64,000 nucleotides of DNA from positions 682,001 through 746,000 of the forward strand of contig NZ_JBHRXI010000010.1 in assembly GCF_042648365.1 (NCBI RefSeq), written 5' to 3'. The notes beneath the pieces were generated by a model. The model saw only the letters and a program-made list of their open reading frames with translations. It made no database searches and was not told where the DNA came from. The number at the start of each line of letters is the position of its first letter. The stretch's first letter is position 1. The DNA is from Lutimaribacter_A marinistellae (GTDB lineage Bacteria; Pseudomonadota; Alphaproteobacteria; Rhodobacterales; Rhodobacteraceae). Position numbers and translations under genes: made by a program. Below are positions 52,429-59,353 of this stretch, one piece after another.

Positions 52429-52796
52429 ACAACAAACTTCTTTCACGTGTTGAGCTGACACTGATGGAACGCGCACTGCGCGCGCCCGATGGAATATTTG
52501 TTGCCGAGATTACAAGAAGTAGTGGCATCTCCGTTCGCGAAACCGCAAACGCATTCAAGAACTTGCGGGGTCGAGGTTTTCTCTCATCAAAGGGCTCCAC
52601 TCTGGTGCTCACCAGTAAGGGGCGAGGGTGGATCATGGCGAACCAAGAGATGTTTGCTTTCAGTGGTAACAAGCCCTGGCGAGATGTCCCAGCTCGTTTC
52701 AAATCGAGCCAAAGCCTTCCTTTCCAACCCTACGCGCCCAGAATTTCAAAGCTATCCCGGACGCACTTTACCATTGGAAACCAAGAAGATGAATGA
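52425..52796 (+). CDS. Retron-associated winged helix-turn-helix protein
   Basis: A 123-residue protein starting MNNKLLSRVELTLMERALRA. Residues about 8-66 fit a winged helix: FVAEITRSSGISVRETANAF as helix-turn-helix, KNLRGRGFLSSKGSTLVLTS as second helix and wing. The C-terminal half (PFQPYAPRISKLSRTHFTIG) is without known features. Its start overlaps the PRTase stop (ATGA), and the ncRNA begins 13 bases after its own stop, so it is the second gene of the retron operon. Known PRTase retrons carry the same partner; it may bind the RT-msDNA complex or regulate the operon. Confidence 0.82.
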   Translation: MNNKLLSRVELTLMERALRAPDGIFVAEITRSSGISVRETANAFKNLRGRGFLSSKGSTLVLTSKGRGWIMANQEMFAFSGNKPWRDVPARFKSSQSLPFQPYAPRISKLSRTHFTIGNQEDE

Positions 52797-52855
52797 TAAG
52801 AAGGAGCAAGAATGGTCGTCGCTAGCGTACAGAAGTGTAATCGCTTCTACGGATG

Positions 52856-52871
52856 AGGTTTACGAAAACCT
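52856..52871 (+). other. Small msr stem-loop
   Basis: AGGTTT (52856-52861) and AAACCT (52866-52871) pair around loop ACGA. With a less regular stem at about 52827-52849 (GTA-GAAG with CTTC-TAC) it gives the row of short msr hairpins that the reverse transcriptase recognises in known retrons. Confidence 0.6.
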
Positions 52872-52873
52872 TT

Positions 52874-52917
52874 CGGCATCTCGATTTTTTGAGTCTCTCA
52901 AAAAAGTCGAGATGCCG
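52874..52917 (+). other. Long msr stem-loop
   Basis: CGGCATCTCGA (52874-52884) pairs with TCGAGATGCCG (52907-52917), continued by TTTTTTGAG (52885-52893) with CTCAAAAAA (52897-52905); one bulged G at 52906 and loop TCT. This 20-bp stem is on the 5' side of the msd hairpin. Confidence 0.8.
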
Positions 52918-52935
52918 GTGTCTCCTCCGATCGAC

Positions 52936-52997
52936 AACCATGTAGGGCGTCGAAATTTTTGTTTTTCCAAAACAAAAATTCAACGCCCTACATGGTT
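52936..52997 (+). other. msd hairpin
   Basis: AACCATGTAGGGCGT (52936-52950) pairs perfectly with ACGCCCTACATGGTT (52983-52997). After a small internal loop, AATTTTTGTTTT (52954-52965) pairs with AAAACAAAAATT (52969-52980) around TCC. A long nearly perfect stem like this is the usual form of the reverse-transcribed msd. Confidence 0.85.
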
Positions 52998-53041
52998 AAG
53001 CGATGCTTGCATCGAAAAGAACTAGTAGCGGCGACCATTCG

Positions 53042-54088
53042 ATGAACAAACCAGACATCACTAAATGGCAGTCTTACTTTAAAGATATTGGCCTACGGGA
53101 CGACCTTATTGAGGCTTACCTCCCCTTTATAAAACAGTGCCTTACCCAAGAAATCCCCCCGATTTTTGAGAGAAACCATCTATCTCTTCTGGTGGGACGA
53201 AGCAATGACGACCTTATGGCCATGGCGTTCGGGACCCAAAGTTTCTACAGAGAGTTCCGTTTAAAAAAAAGGTCGGGGGGATACAGGAAAATTAGAGCCC
53301 CTTATCCGTCTCTTCTTGAGGTCCAGCAATGGATAAACGATTACATACTTAAATCGGCTAATCTTCCAAACTGCGCCACGGGATTCCGGGAGGGCTACTC
53401 AATAATCGACAATGCAAAAATGCATTGCGGGAGGGATGAGCTATTAAAAGTTGACGTTAAGGACTTCTTTCCAACCATCAACTTTAGCCGAGTAATAAAA
53501 GTCTTCTTGAATTTCGGCTACCCTTCAGATGTTTCATTCATTCTGAGCAGATTATGCACTTTAAACGGTGAGCTCCCCCAAGGCGCAGCCAGCAGTCCAA
53601 TGCTTAGCAACATAATTTGCAATGACATGGACCGAAGAATGGTGAAACTATGCAAATCACATCGCCTTCGCTATACACGTTACGCGGACGACATTGCAAT
53701 ATCGGGTAAGAATATTCCAAAAGGCGTTGCCCGGCTATTCTTCGAGATCATTGAGAGTGAGGGGTTTGGCATCAATGAGAAGAAAATTCGTTTTCTAAAG
53801 AAAGGTGAGCGCAAAATAGTTACTGGCCTGGATATCACAACCGGCTCGCCACGTGTTACCAGAAAGTTTCGACGTGACATACAAAGGGACGTATACTTTG
53901 TCTGGTCCGCAGGCTTATCCAGTCATGTTGCAAGGCGCCGAATCTTTGCTCCGAATTATGTTGATCACCTCGAGGGAAGAGTTCAGTTTTGGGCCAGTGT
54001 AGAGCCCGAGAACAGACAAATGCAGCGCACTTTGGATCGGATAAGAATAATTCGAGCTGTTCACGGATCAACGACAGCTATTGGGTGA
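53042..54088 (+). CDS. Retron reverse transcriptase
   Basis: A 348-residue RT starting MNKPDITKWQSYFKDIGLRD, one base after the a2 repeat. Retron hallmarks are present: region X NAKMH (124-128) matching NAxxH, motif A LLKVDVKDFFPTI with catalytic Asp138, LPQGAASSP (178-186), the catalytic YADD (214-217), and VTGL (260-263) matching the retron VTG motif. There is no maturase or endonuclease domain, ruling out a group II intron protein. It copies the adjacent RNA into msDNA and should form a complex with the PRTase and winged-helix proteins. GC is about 40 %, well below the host. Confidence 0.95.
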   Translation: MNKPDITKWQSYFKDIGLRDDLIEAYLPFIKQCLTQEIPPIFERNHLSLLVGRSNDDLMAMAFGTQSFYREFRLKKRSGGYRKIRAPYPSLLEVQQWINDYILKSANLPNCATGFREGYSIIDNAKMHCGRDELLKVDVKDFFPTINFSRVIKVFLNFGYPSDVSFILSRLCTLNGELPQGAASSPMLSNIICNDMDRRMVKLCKSHRLRYTRYADDIAISGKNIPKGVARLFFEIIESEGFGINEKKIRFLKKGERKIVTGLDITTGSPRVTRKFRRDIQRDVYFVWSAGLSSHVARRRIFAPNYVDHLEGRVQFWASVEPENRQMQRTLDRIRIIRAVHGSTTAIG

Positions 54089-54203
54089 TTATCGAGTAGG
54101 AGATGACACCGCCAGCAAGCGGAGCACAAGACCGCGAGCATACCAACTTAGACGCCAAGTTGTTCACTCGACCTCAAACCCGCCAATCCCATACTCACTA
54201 ATC

Positions 54204-54292
54204 AGCTGGCACTCCGGCCCGTCGGGCCTGCGTTCCAGCTGTCGTTCGCCGGGGGCTGACGCCCCCGGACCCCGGCGGCGCTGACGCGCCGC
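54204..54292. repeat. GC-rich stem-loop cluster downstream of the retron
   Basis: Three hairpins in a row: AGCTGG/CCAGCT enclosing GGCCC/GGGCC (54204-54240); CCGGGGGC-TGAC-GCCCCCGG (54249-54268); GCGGCGC-TGAC-GCGCCGC (54275-54292). The last two share the loop TGAC. They mark an abrupt return to very high GC right after the AT-rich retron and may be terminators or a GC-rich repeat family. Confidence 0.6.
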
Positions 54293-54519
54293 TCGGGATG
54301 CGCTCCGCCCTCCCGAACCCGCCCGGGGCCGTCAGCCGGACCAAAGGACGCTCTGCCCCTCTGGACACCCAAGGCAAGGGCGGCTCGCCACACCCCCTGC
54401 ACCCCCGGCGTCCCCCGACGGGCTCGGGGCATCGTTCCGCACAGCCCCAAGACCCCATTACTCCCGGAGGACGCCGCTCCGCGCTCTCCTCCAAACCTCC
54501 TCCCGCTCCCGGAAAGAGC

Positions 54520-54715
54520 GTTCCGCACCTCTTCCCGAACCCATCTTGGCTCGCCTCCCGGCGGGGTCGAGACCAGCACATCGCGCTCGGCCGCGCCATA
54601 ATCCTGCACCCAGTCCGATCCGTGATCCGCGACCCCGAGGTGAAAGAACCGGTCGGCCCCGTCGCCGCCGTTGATCCGGTCATGGCCGAAGCCGCCGTTG
54701 ACGTAATCGTTCCCG
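54520..54715 (-). pseudogene. Fragment of an RTX (hemolysin-type calcium-binding) protein
   Basis: On the minus strand from about 54711 the frame reads NDYVNGGFGHDRINGGDGAD then RFFHLGVADHGSDWVQDYGA and AERDVLVSTPPG. GGDGADRF and the following pattern are typical of the last calcium-binding repeats and C-terminal region of secreted RTX proteins. No start codon or upstream repeats remain, since the fragment is cut off at 54716 by the integrase duplicate, so it is a remnant. Confidence 0.6.
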
Positions 54716-54866
54716 TCCCTTGTCGCGTTTTCCGCAGAGCTTTCAGCAGGATCTCGACGGTCTCATGTGTCGGCTTGGAACACCTGATCCGCTGGCGGAA
54801 GACGGTCTCGCAAAGGCGTTGCGCCCCGCGACCATTGCCCAATACCGCCGACAGCTGATCCGCTTT
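54716..54866 (+). repeat. 151-bp duplicate of part of the tyrosine recombinase gene
   Basis: This stretch matches 62117-62267 at 149 of 151 positions (differences at 54752 and 54845). In the intact gene it encodes SLSRFPQSFQQDLDGLMCRL and the following part of the N-terminal region. Both junctions are abrupt: RTX fragment on the left, serine recombinase fragment on the right. It is a direct repeat of the intact gene, 7.4 kb away. Confidence 0.9.
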
Positions 54867-54874
54867 TTGTCAAA

Positions 54875-55312
54875 TCCTACAGCGAGGCGGCCAACGCGGA
54901 GGCGGGCGAAGCGGTGGCCGCACGTTCCCGCCTGCAGGCGGAGCGCGACGCGGCTGCCCGGAAGCTCGACGGACTTTACGATGCGCTTGCCGAGGGGCTT
55001 CGGACACCGGGCCTCAAGGCAAAGCTCGAAGAACTGGAAGCGAAGATCGCCCATCTGGACGCGAAGCTGGGTTCGCCTGGCGAGTGCTGGACGCTCAATA
55101 CGTGCGAACATGTGGTCTCCCCTTCGCTGTTCCGCAGCGACGCCGTCGTCTGTTCGTTGTCGGATATTCTGGAGACTGGCGACCTGCCGGAGCAGTTTTT
55201 TTTGACGGCGCGAGCCTGCGCGGGGATCCTCCGCCGCGCCGGAAAGCGGGGACGGAAACTGCCGGCCGCGTGGGCGGAGGCCCTGACAGCGGTCGCATCT
55301 CCGGAACCGTAA
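54875..55312 (+). pseudogene. Fused remnants: serine recombinase tail and phage-type SLSDILETG protein
   Basis: One frame reads SYSEAANAEAGEAVAARSRL, then RKLDGLYDALAEGLRTPGLK and LEELEAKIAHLDAKLGSP, the C-terminal coiled coil typical of large serine recombinases (the catalytic domain is missing). The same frame runs into GECWTLNTCEHV, AVVCSLSDILETGDLPEQFF and LTARACAGILRRAGKRGRKL, which resembles a small protein often encoded beside phage cytosine methyltransferases. No intact start is present. The second half overlaps the methyltransferase remnant in another frame. Confidence 0.55.
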
Positions 55313-55620
55313 GCAGCAAATGGGCAAAGGGTTCGGGCGGGCCCGCCGGCGACGAGTGCTACAACATGGTCGCGCTGGCCCCGTCGCACCACGCGGGCGG
55401 CGGGACGCGCTGGGCGGTCCGTCGCCTCACGCCGCTCGAATGCGAACGCCTGCGGGGCTTTCCCGATGGCTGGACGAGTGTTCCCTACCGGAGCCGAAAC
55501 GCGACGCCCGACGGGCCGCGCTACAGGGCGCTGGGTAATGGCATGGCGGTGAACGTAATGGAGTGGATCGGCGAGCGCATCGACAATGTGCGGCGGGAAC
55601 TGGCGGAGCGGAGGACGTAA
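55084..55620 (+). pseudogene. C-terminal part of a phage-type DNA cytosine-5 methyltransferase
   Basis: The frame reads LDAQYVRTCGLPFAVPQRRR then RLFVVGYSGDWRPAGAVFFD, and ends with WAVRRLTPLECERLRGFPDG, PDGPRYRALGNGMAVNVMEW and IGERIDNVRRELAERRT. PQRRxRxF, LTPxExxRLxGFP and the final GNxxxVxVxxWI are conserved C5-methyltransferase motifs VIII-X. The N-terminal SAM site and catalytic PC motif are absent, so it is inactive. It is a phage- or island-derived remnant. Confidence 0.75.
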
Positions 55621-55625
55621 AGGTC

Positions 55626-55755
55626 TGACCTCAGATTTGCGTTCCCACTTTCTGGATACTCGCGAGCAGGGCGCGCGCGGTGCAATGGCATACAGAACGG
55701 CCACCTGAAACTGGAAGTTGACATCTGATGGCCTGCAATCCCACTTTCCTGTATG
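55626..55755 (+). repeat. Imperfect direct repeats before the 886-residue protein gene
   Basis: TGACCTCAGATTTGCG followed by TTCCCACTTTCTGGATA (55626-55658) recurs as TGACATCTGATGGCCTGC followed by ATCCCACTTTCCTGTATG (55719-55755), 93 bases apart. They share TGAC-TC-GAT and TCCCACTTTC-TG-AT. The second copy covers the start codon at 55753. They may be operators or traces of a recombination junction. Confidence 0.5.
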
Positions 55756-58413
55756 CTTTCTCGAAACATTTACACTATTTTGCCGATAGTCGCGCTTTCG
55801 TCGGCGCTGGCAGCGCTTCTTCTCTCTGCAAATTTTCCTGCTCTCCCCTCGGCCTGGCACGTTCCGACCTATTGGAGCCAGGCGGCGGTCTCAGGCGGCG
55901 CCAAAGTGGTTTGGGGTGGACTTGCATTACTAGGTGCGCTTGGCGCACTGCTAATTCGGCGCCCAATTTTACTGTTGCTACCTGTGCCAGCATTCCTGCT
56001 GGCACTTTGGGCCCCGCATAAACTCACGATGGATACATCGCTTCTGTCAAGGCAGGTGGCGCTAGAGAATGCTACGGCTGATCTCCTGTCCAATCAGTCC
56101 ATCGGCTCCGAAGCGGCAAGGCAGAGCGATCAAAACTCACTTGTATGGTTTGGCGAAGCCTACTTCGATACATCAGGTCTTGAAGCTTTTCAGGCCATAG
56201 TGATTCCCGAGTCAACAGAGGCCGCCCAACAGGCCATAGATGACCTTGACGCTGAGCTGGCCGTTGCGAGGGAGACTCTGGCGCAACTCAAGAAGAGCCT
56301 CCTCGAACTCAAGATAAACGATTGTCAGTATCAACCCTTCTTTCAAGGTTTGCGTCCGACTCTGGAGGAGGATCTCAACAGCCCGCCGAGCAGGCGTGAA
56401 CAACGCGCGGTTCAGCAATGTCTCGAAACGCGCCAGACGCAGATACTTCAGTACGAAGCCGCGATCACCACAAAGGAAGCAGAAATCACTGAGATTGAAG
56501 TAGGGCTTGAGGTCGCCAAGGATAGCGCCCGAGCGGGAGCGAGTGCGCACGCTGACCTGATTAGCGCACGCATGGCCGCAGCGGAACTGGCGCTCCAACA
56601 GAGAGGTCTAGCCAGTAAAACCGCTCTGATTGCCATGGCGACCTTTGGGGCCGCGACGATGACGATGCTCTTCACACCAGTTGGTGGGTCGGTGCTTGGG
56701 CTGACATTCGGTCTTCTGGTGGTGGGGCTTGCGATCCCGGTAAATGCGTTTTCCGTTTCGACAGGTGGTTTCCTCTTCATATTCGCGAACGCCATCGCAG
56801 CACTTTCGATCCTGCTGGCGCTCCATGCCTTCAGGCTTTTCGTTTTGCACAACGCAGAGCTTTGGCGCCTTTTGTCGCTATCGGAACGGCGTCGTGTCGG
56901 ACTGAAGACGCTGGCCTATTGGAGCATCCCGGCGGTCTTCTTGGCGGCCGGGATAGTCGGTTCGAAAGCCCTCGATGATTGGGCGATGGACCAACTGTAT
57001 CGCGATCATTATCAGGACTCGTTGAGTGGTTCAGAGTGTCAGTCAAACGGACGCATCCTTGCCACTGCGCCAGGGAAAGAAGGCACCTGCATCCGGCGTC
57101 GACTCGAGGCAGATGTTCAGCGGGCCATTCGCACCCAATTCGGGGTAGCCCGCCTCAACGCATTGCAGTCGATCGACGAGCTGACAGATGAGACCCTGTC
57201 CTCCGCTGATTGGGCAAGGACGACAGCCAAACAGGTTGTTGATGACGCCCTTCCCGATCAGTTGGCGGAGTCGATGTGTCGACCCGATTCTGGGTGCACC
57301 TATGTCAGCCCACTCTTCAATATCCAAACCGGATGCGACTTTTGGAGAGTTGGGTGCCACGTGAGGAATGCGGGTAAGCACGCGGCCAGAAGAGGCTACG
57401 ACAATATGCGTGCACGGACGATCGATGCAGTGGAAAACACCCTGCAAGCCGCAGGAGAAATTGCCGAAGGCAGTGCCGAGTCGGTGAGGTCTGAGGCTCA
57501 AGGGGCGGTCAATGAAACAGTTAGCGCTTCGATCCTAGCTCTCGATCGCTTTTCGTGGTCGTGGTTCAGAGCTCATGATGTCATTCGATTCATTGCGATT
57601 TTCTGCCTTTCACTCGCTGTTTTGAAGAGCATTGGCTATGTAACAATTCGGGTCATTCATCATCAACCTGGTTTTAATGAGAGACTGAGTGCAGGACCCT
57701 CCGAGTCAGAAGCCGTGTCTTCTGATCTAAGGGATGGGAAGGTGATCATCTCGGGAAACAGTCGCCTATCCCTGCCCGTGGGTGATACTTTTTGCATTGC
57801 AAGTTCGGTAGCTGTTCAACGTCATCAGTCCCACCTCGCGCTCCCGATACCCTCCCTTGGGCTTTTCATTTGGAGAGCGTTCGCGGCCATCGGAAACAGA
57901 AAAGACGCAAATGCTTGGTTCTCGCACTTTCGGACCACGGTTGGTGGGGAGGATTTCTCGATCAGTACTGATGAGGGGCGCAGGCTGGTAGCGGTTCGAT
58001 TGGAATTGGGTGAGGCGCTAGCCTTTGAGCCAGCATCCTTCGTCGGCAGAAGCTCCACAGTGCGCCTAAGACGACGTTGGGGGTTTCGCGCCACGGACCT
58101 AATGGCGGGTAGAATTCGACGACCACATGCCTATGGTCCGGGTTTTGCCATTTTCAGAACTGCAGGTGATGTTGAGGTTGCCTGTCCCAACACCCCTGAC
58201 AACTCAGGTCGCCTTATCGAGGTATCGCGCCTTGTCGCTTGGACGCCGGGCATTCCGTATCGGCTTGCCTCTCGGGAAGGCCTAGGTGCCATGTATCTCG
58301 GAACTACAGATGTCGGCCCGGCCAGAAATGGACTCGCGCTTGGAGACGGAGGGAGGGGCGCACGGGTGGCATCCGGGGCCGTTCGCGCGGTGCTACTCTT
58401 GCTACCGGTTTGA
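55753..58413 (+). CDS. Large membrane protein of unknown function
   Basis: An 886-residue protein I cannot assign. Three hydrophobic segments at the N-terminus (about 7-26, 46-66, 71-90) are followed by a helical, charged coiled-coil stretch (about 170-290, e.g. QAIDDLDAELAVARETLAQL), a second cluster of about four membrane segments (about 293-405), a region with six or more cysteines (about 425-540; SGSECQSNGR, MCRPDSGCTYV, TGCDFWRVGCHV) likely exported and disulfide-bonded, another membrane helix at about 615-635, and a C-terminal domain (about 650-886). The last part (GEALAFEPASFVGRSSTVRL, RLIEVSRLVAWTPGIPYRLA) faintly resembles the AIM24 fold. There is no clear ribosome site before the ATG, so the start is uncertain. 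GC is intermediate. Confidence 0.7.
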   Translation: MLSRNIYTILPIVALSSALAALLLSANFPALPSAWHVPTYWSQAAVSGGAKVVWGGLALLGALGALLIRRPILLLLPVPAFLLALWAPHKLTMDTSLLSRQVALENATADLLSNQSIGSEAARQSDQNSLVWFGEAYFDTSGLEAFQAIVIPESTEAAQQAIDDLDAELAVARETLAQLKKSLLELKINDCQYQPFFQGLRPTLEEDLNSPPSRREQRAVQQCLETRQTQILQYEAAITTKEAEITEIEVGLEVAKDSARAGASAHADLISARMAAAELALQQRGLASKTALIAMATFGAATMTMLFTPVGGSVLGLTFGLLVVGLAIPVNAFSVSTGGFLFIFANAIAALSILLALHAFRLFVLHNAELWRLLSLSERRRVGLKTLAYWSIPAVFLAAGIVGSKALDDWAMDQLYRDHYQDSLSGSECQSNGRILATAPGKEGTCIRRRLEADVQRAIRTQFGVARLNALQSIDELTDETLSSADWARTTAKQVVDDALPDQLAESMCRPDSGCTYVSPLFNIQTGCDFWRVGCHVRNAGKHAARRGYDNMRARTIDAVENTLQAAGEIAEGSAESVRSEAQGAVNETVSASILALDRFSWSWFRAHDVIRFIAIFCLSLAVLKSIGYVTIRVIHHQPGFNERLSAGPSESEAVSSDLRDGKVIISGNSRLSLPVGDTFCIASSVAVQRHQSHLALPIPSLGLFIWRAFAAIGNRKDANAWFSHFRTTVGGEDFSISTDEGRRLVAVRLELGEALAFEPASFVGRSSTVRLRRRWGFRATDLMAGRIRRPHAYGPGFAIFRTAGDVEVACPNTPDNSGRLIEVSRLVAWTPGIPYRLASREGLGAMYLGTTDVGPARNGLALGDGGRGARVASGAVRAVLLLLPV

Positions 58414-58703
58414 CGTCACTGCGACTTCCGAGACCAGTTGCTGCGGCGCCCCAAGTGGATTAGGACGACACCATACACATTCGATTGATCGAGCTGGGCA
58501 GATTTTGGGCTGTGGCTCTCCCAACCGAACGTTGCAGTAGTTTCGCTCCATGGCCCCATGGGCGACACACGCAGTAGCGAAGATGGATGGTTGAACCAAG
58601 GCTTCCCCGATGCTCGGACAAACGTCCCCTACCGGGTTGACCTGAGACCCGTTTCCTCCTCCAATTTGAGGTAGAGTCCGTCCCAACGAAGGAGACGGAC
58701 AGA
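58414..58703 (+). other. Intergenic region up to the IS3 fragment
   Basis: About 290 bases with no supported gene. Near 58638 the sequence TGACCTGAGACCC could be the left end of the IS3-family element whose transposase fragment begins at 58704; no matching right end is visible. Confidence 0.4.
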
Positions 58704-58874
58704 ATGAAGAGATCACGGTTCAGCGAAGAGCAGATCATAGCGATCCTGAAACAGCAGGAGAGCGGCGTTGCGACGGCAGACGTGTGCCGCGAGCACGGGA
58801 TCAGCTCGGCGACGTTCTACAAATGGAAGGCGAAGTTCGGCGGCAGGTCACCTCGAGAACTTACAGGCCTCTAA
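58704..58874 (+). pseudogene. IS3-family transposase OrfA, truncated
   Basis: A 56-codon frame starting MKRSRFSEEQIIAILKQQES, then TADVCREHGISSATFYKWKA and KFGG. This is the helix-turn-helix N-terminus of IS3-family OrfA, with AAGGAGA upstream. After KFGG the frame leaves the family and stops. OrfB and the right end are missing, so the element is dead. Confidence 0.85.
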
Positions 58875-58894
58875 AAGTAAGGGAAAAGCAAGAA

Positions 58895-59353
58895 ATGTTC
58901 GGTCGGATACAGTTGAAATGGTCTCTCCTGGTGTTGGCGCCCTTGGTTGTGGCTCGGCCAGCGGATGCAGAAGACTCTATTCTGTATTGCACTGAGCAAC
59001 ACTTAGTTGGCTTGCAGTTCGAAGGCAGCGAATGGTTGCCGACCTACGGTGACGAGGAGTTCGGTCGTCGGTATGCCATTCGCTTTACCGATGACATGAC
59101 CAAAATGTCCGGCGTGCAAGGCGGGGACACCGTATATAACTGTAGAAGGTACTTTCCGAACAAGGCACCGGACGTGGTAACATGCATAAATCCTCTGGTG
59201 GCTACCATGGTGTTCAACTTCTCGACTGAGAGTGAGAGGTTTTTATTCAGCCTTGTTGGGCCTGGCGGCTGGCTAGGAGAAATGACTGCCAGAGAAAAAG
59301 GCAATGAGCCGCTTACTGATCATCTCATCATGGGACAGTGTCAAGAATTTTAA
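58895..59353 (+). CDS. Secreted protein of unknown function
   Basis: A 152-residue protein starting MFGRIQLKWSLLVLAPLVVA with a signal peptide ending near RPADA|EDSILYC. The mature part has four cysteines (ILYCTEQH, VYNCRRYF, VVTCINPL, MGQCQEF), probably disulfide-bonded in the periplasm. GGGAA precedes the ATG. No family is recognised. The gene follows directly on the truncated IS3 transposase and stands alone. Confidence 0.6.
   Translation: MFGRIQLKWSLLVLAPLVVARPADAEDSILYCTEQHLVGLQFEGSEWLPTYGDEEFGRRYAIRFTDDMTKMSGVQGGDTVYNCRRYFPNKAPDVVTCINPLVATMVFNFSTESERFLFSLVGPGGWLGEMTAREKGNEPLTDHLIMGQCQEF

Larger units (their letters stand above)
52810..53040 (+). ncRNA. Retron msr-msd non-coding RNA
   Basis: The ends pair as the a1/a2 repeats: GAATGGTCGTCGCTA (52810-52824) with TAGCGGCGACCATTC (53026-53040), 15 bp with one G-U. 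The first base after a1, G52825 in the sequence TAGC, is in the position of the branching guanosine. Inside are three msr hairpins, the largest at 52874-52917 (11 bp plus 9 bp with one bulge), a single-stranded link, and the msd hairpin at 52936-52997 (15 bp and 12 bp arms, loop TCC). The RNA ends one base before the reverse transcriptase ATG. Expected product: branched msDNA with single-stranded DNA copied from about 53025 back towards 52920. The boundary of reverse transcription is inferred. Confidence 0.9.

Noticed and set aside
52489..53025. 178-codon plus-strand frame across the winged-helix gene and ncRNA
   Set aside because: It is out of frame with the winged-helix gene and passes through the msr-msd hairpins; the RNA structure explains this DNA.
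53042..54088. Group II intron or diversity-generating retroelement RT
   Set aside because: No maturase/endonuclease domain, no domain V-like RNA, no template/variable repeat pair; NAKMH and VTGL plus a1/a2-paired RNA fit a retron.
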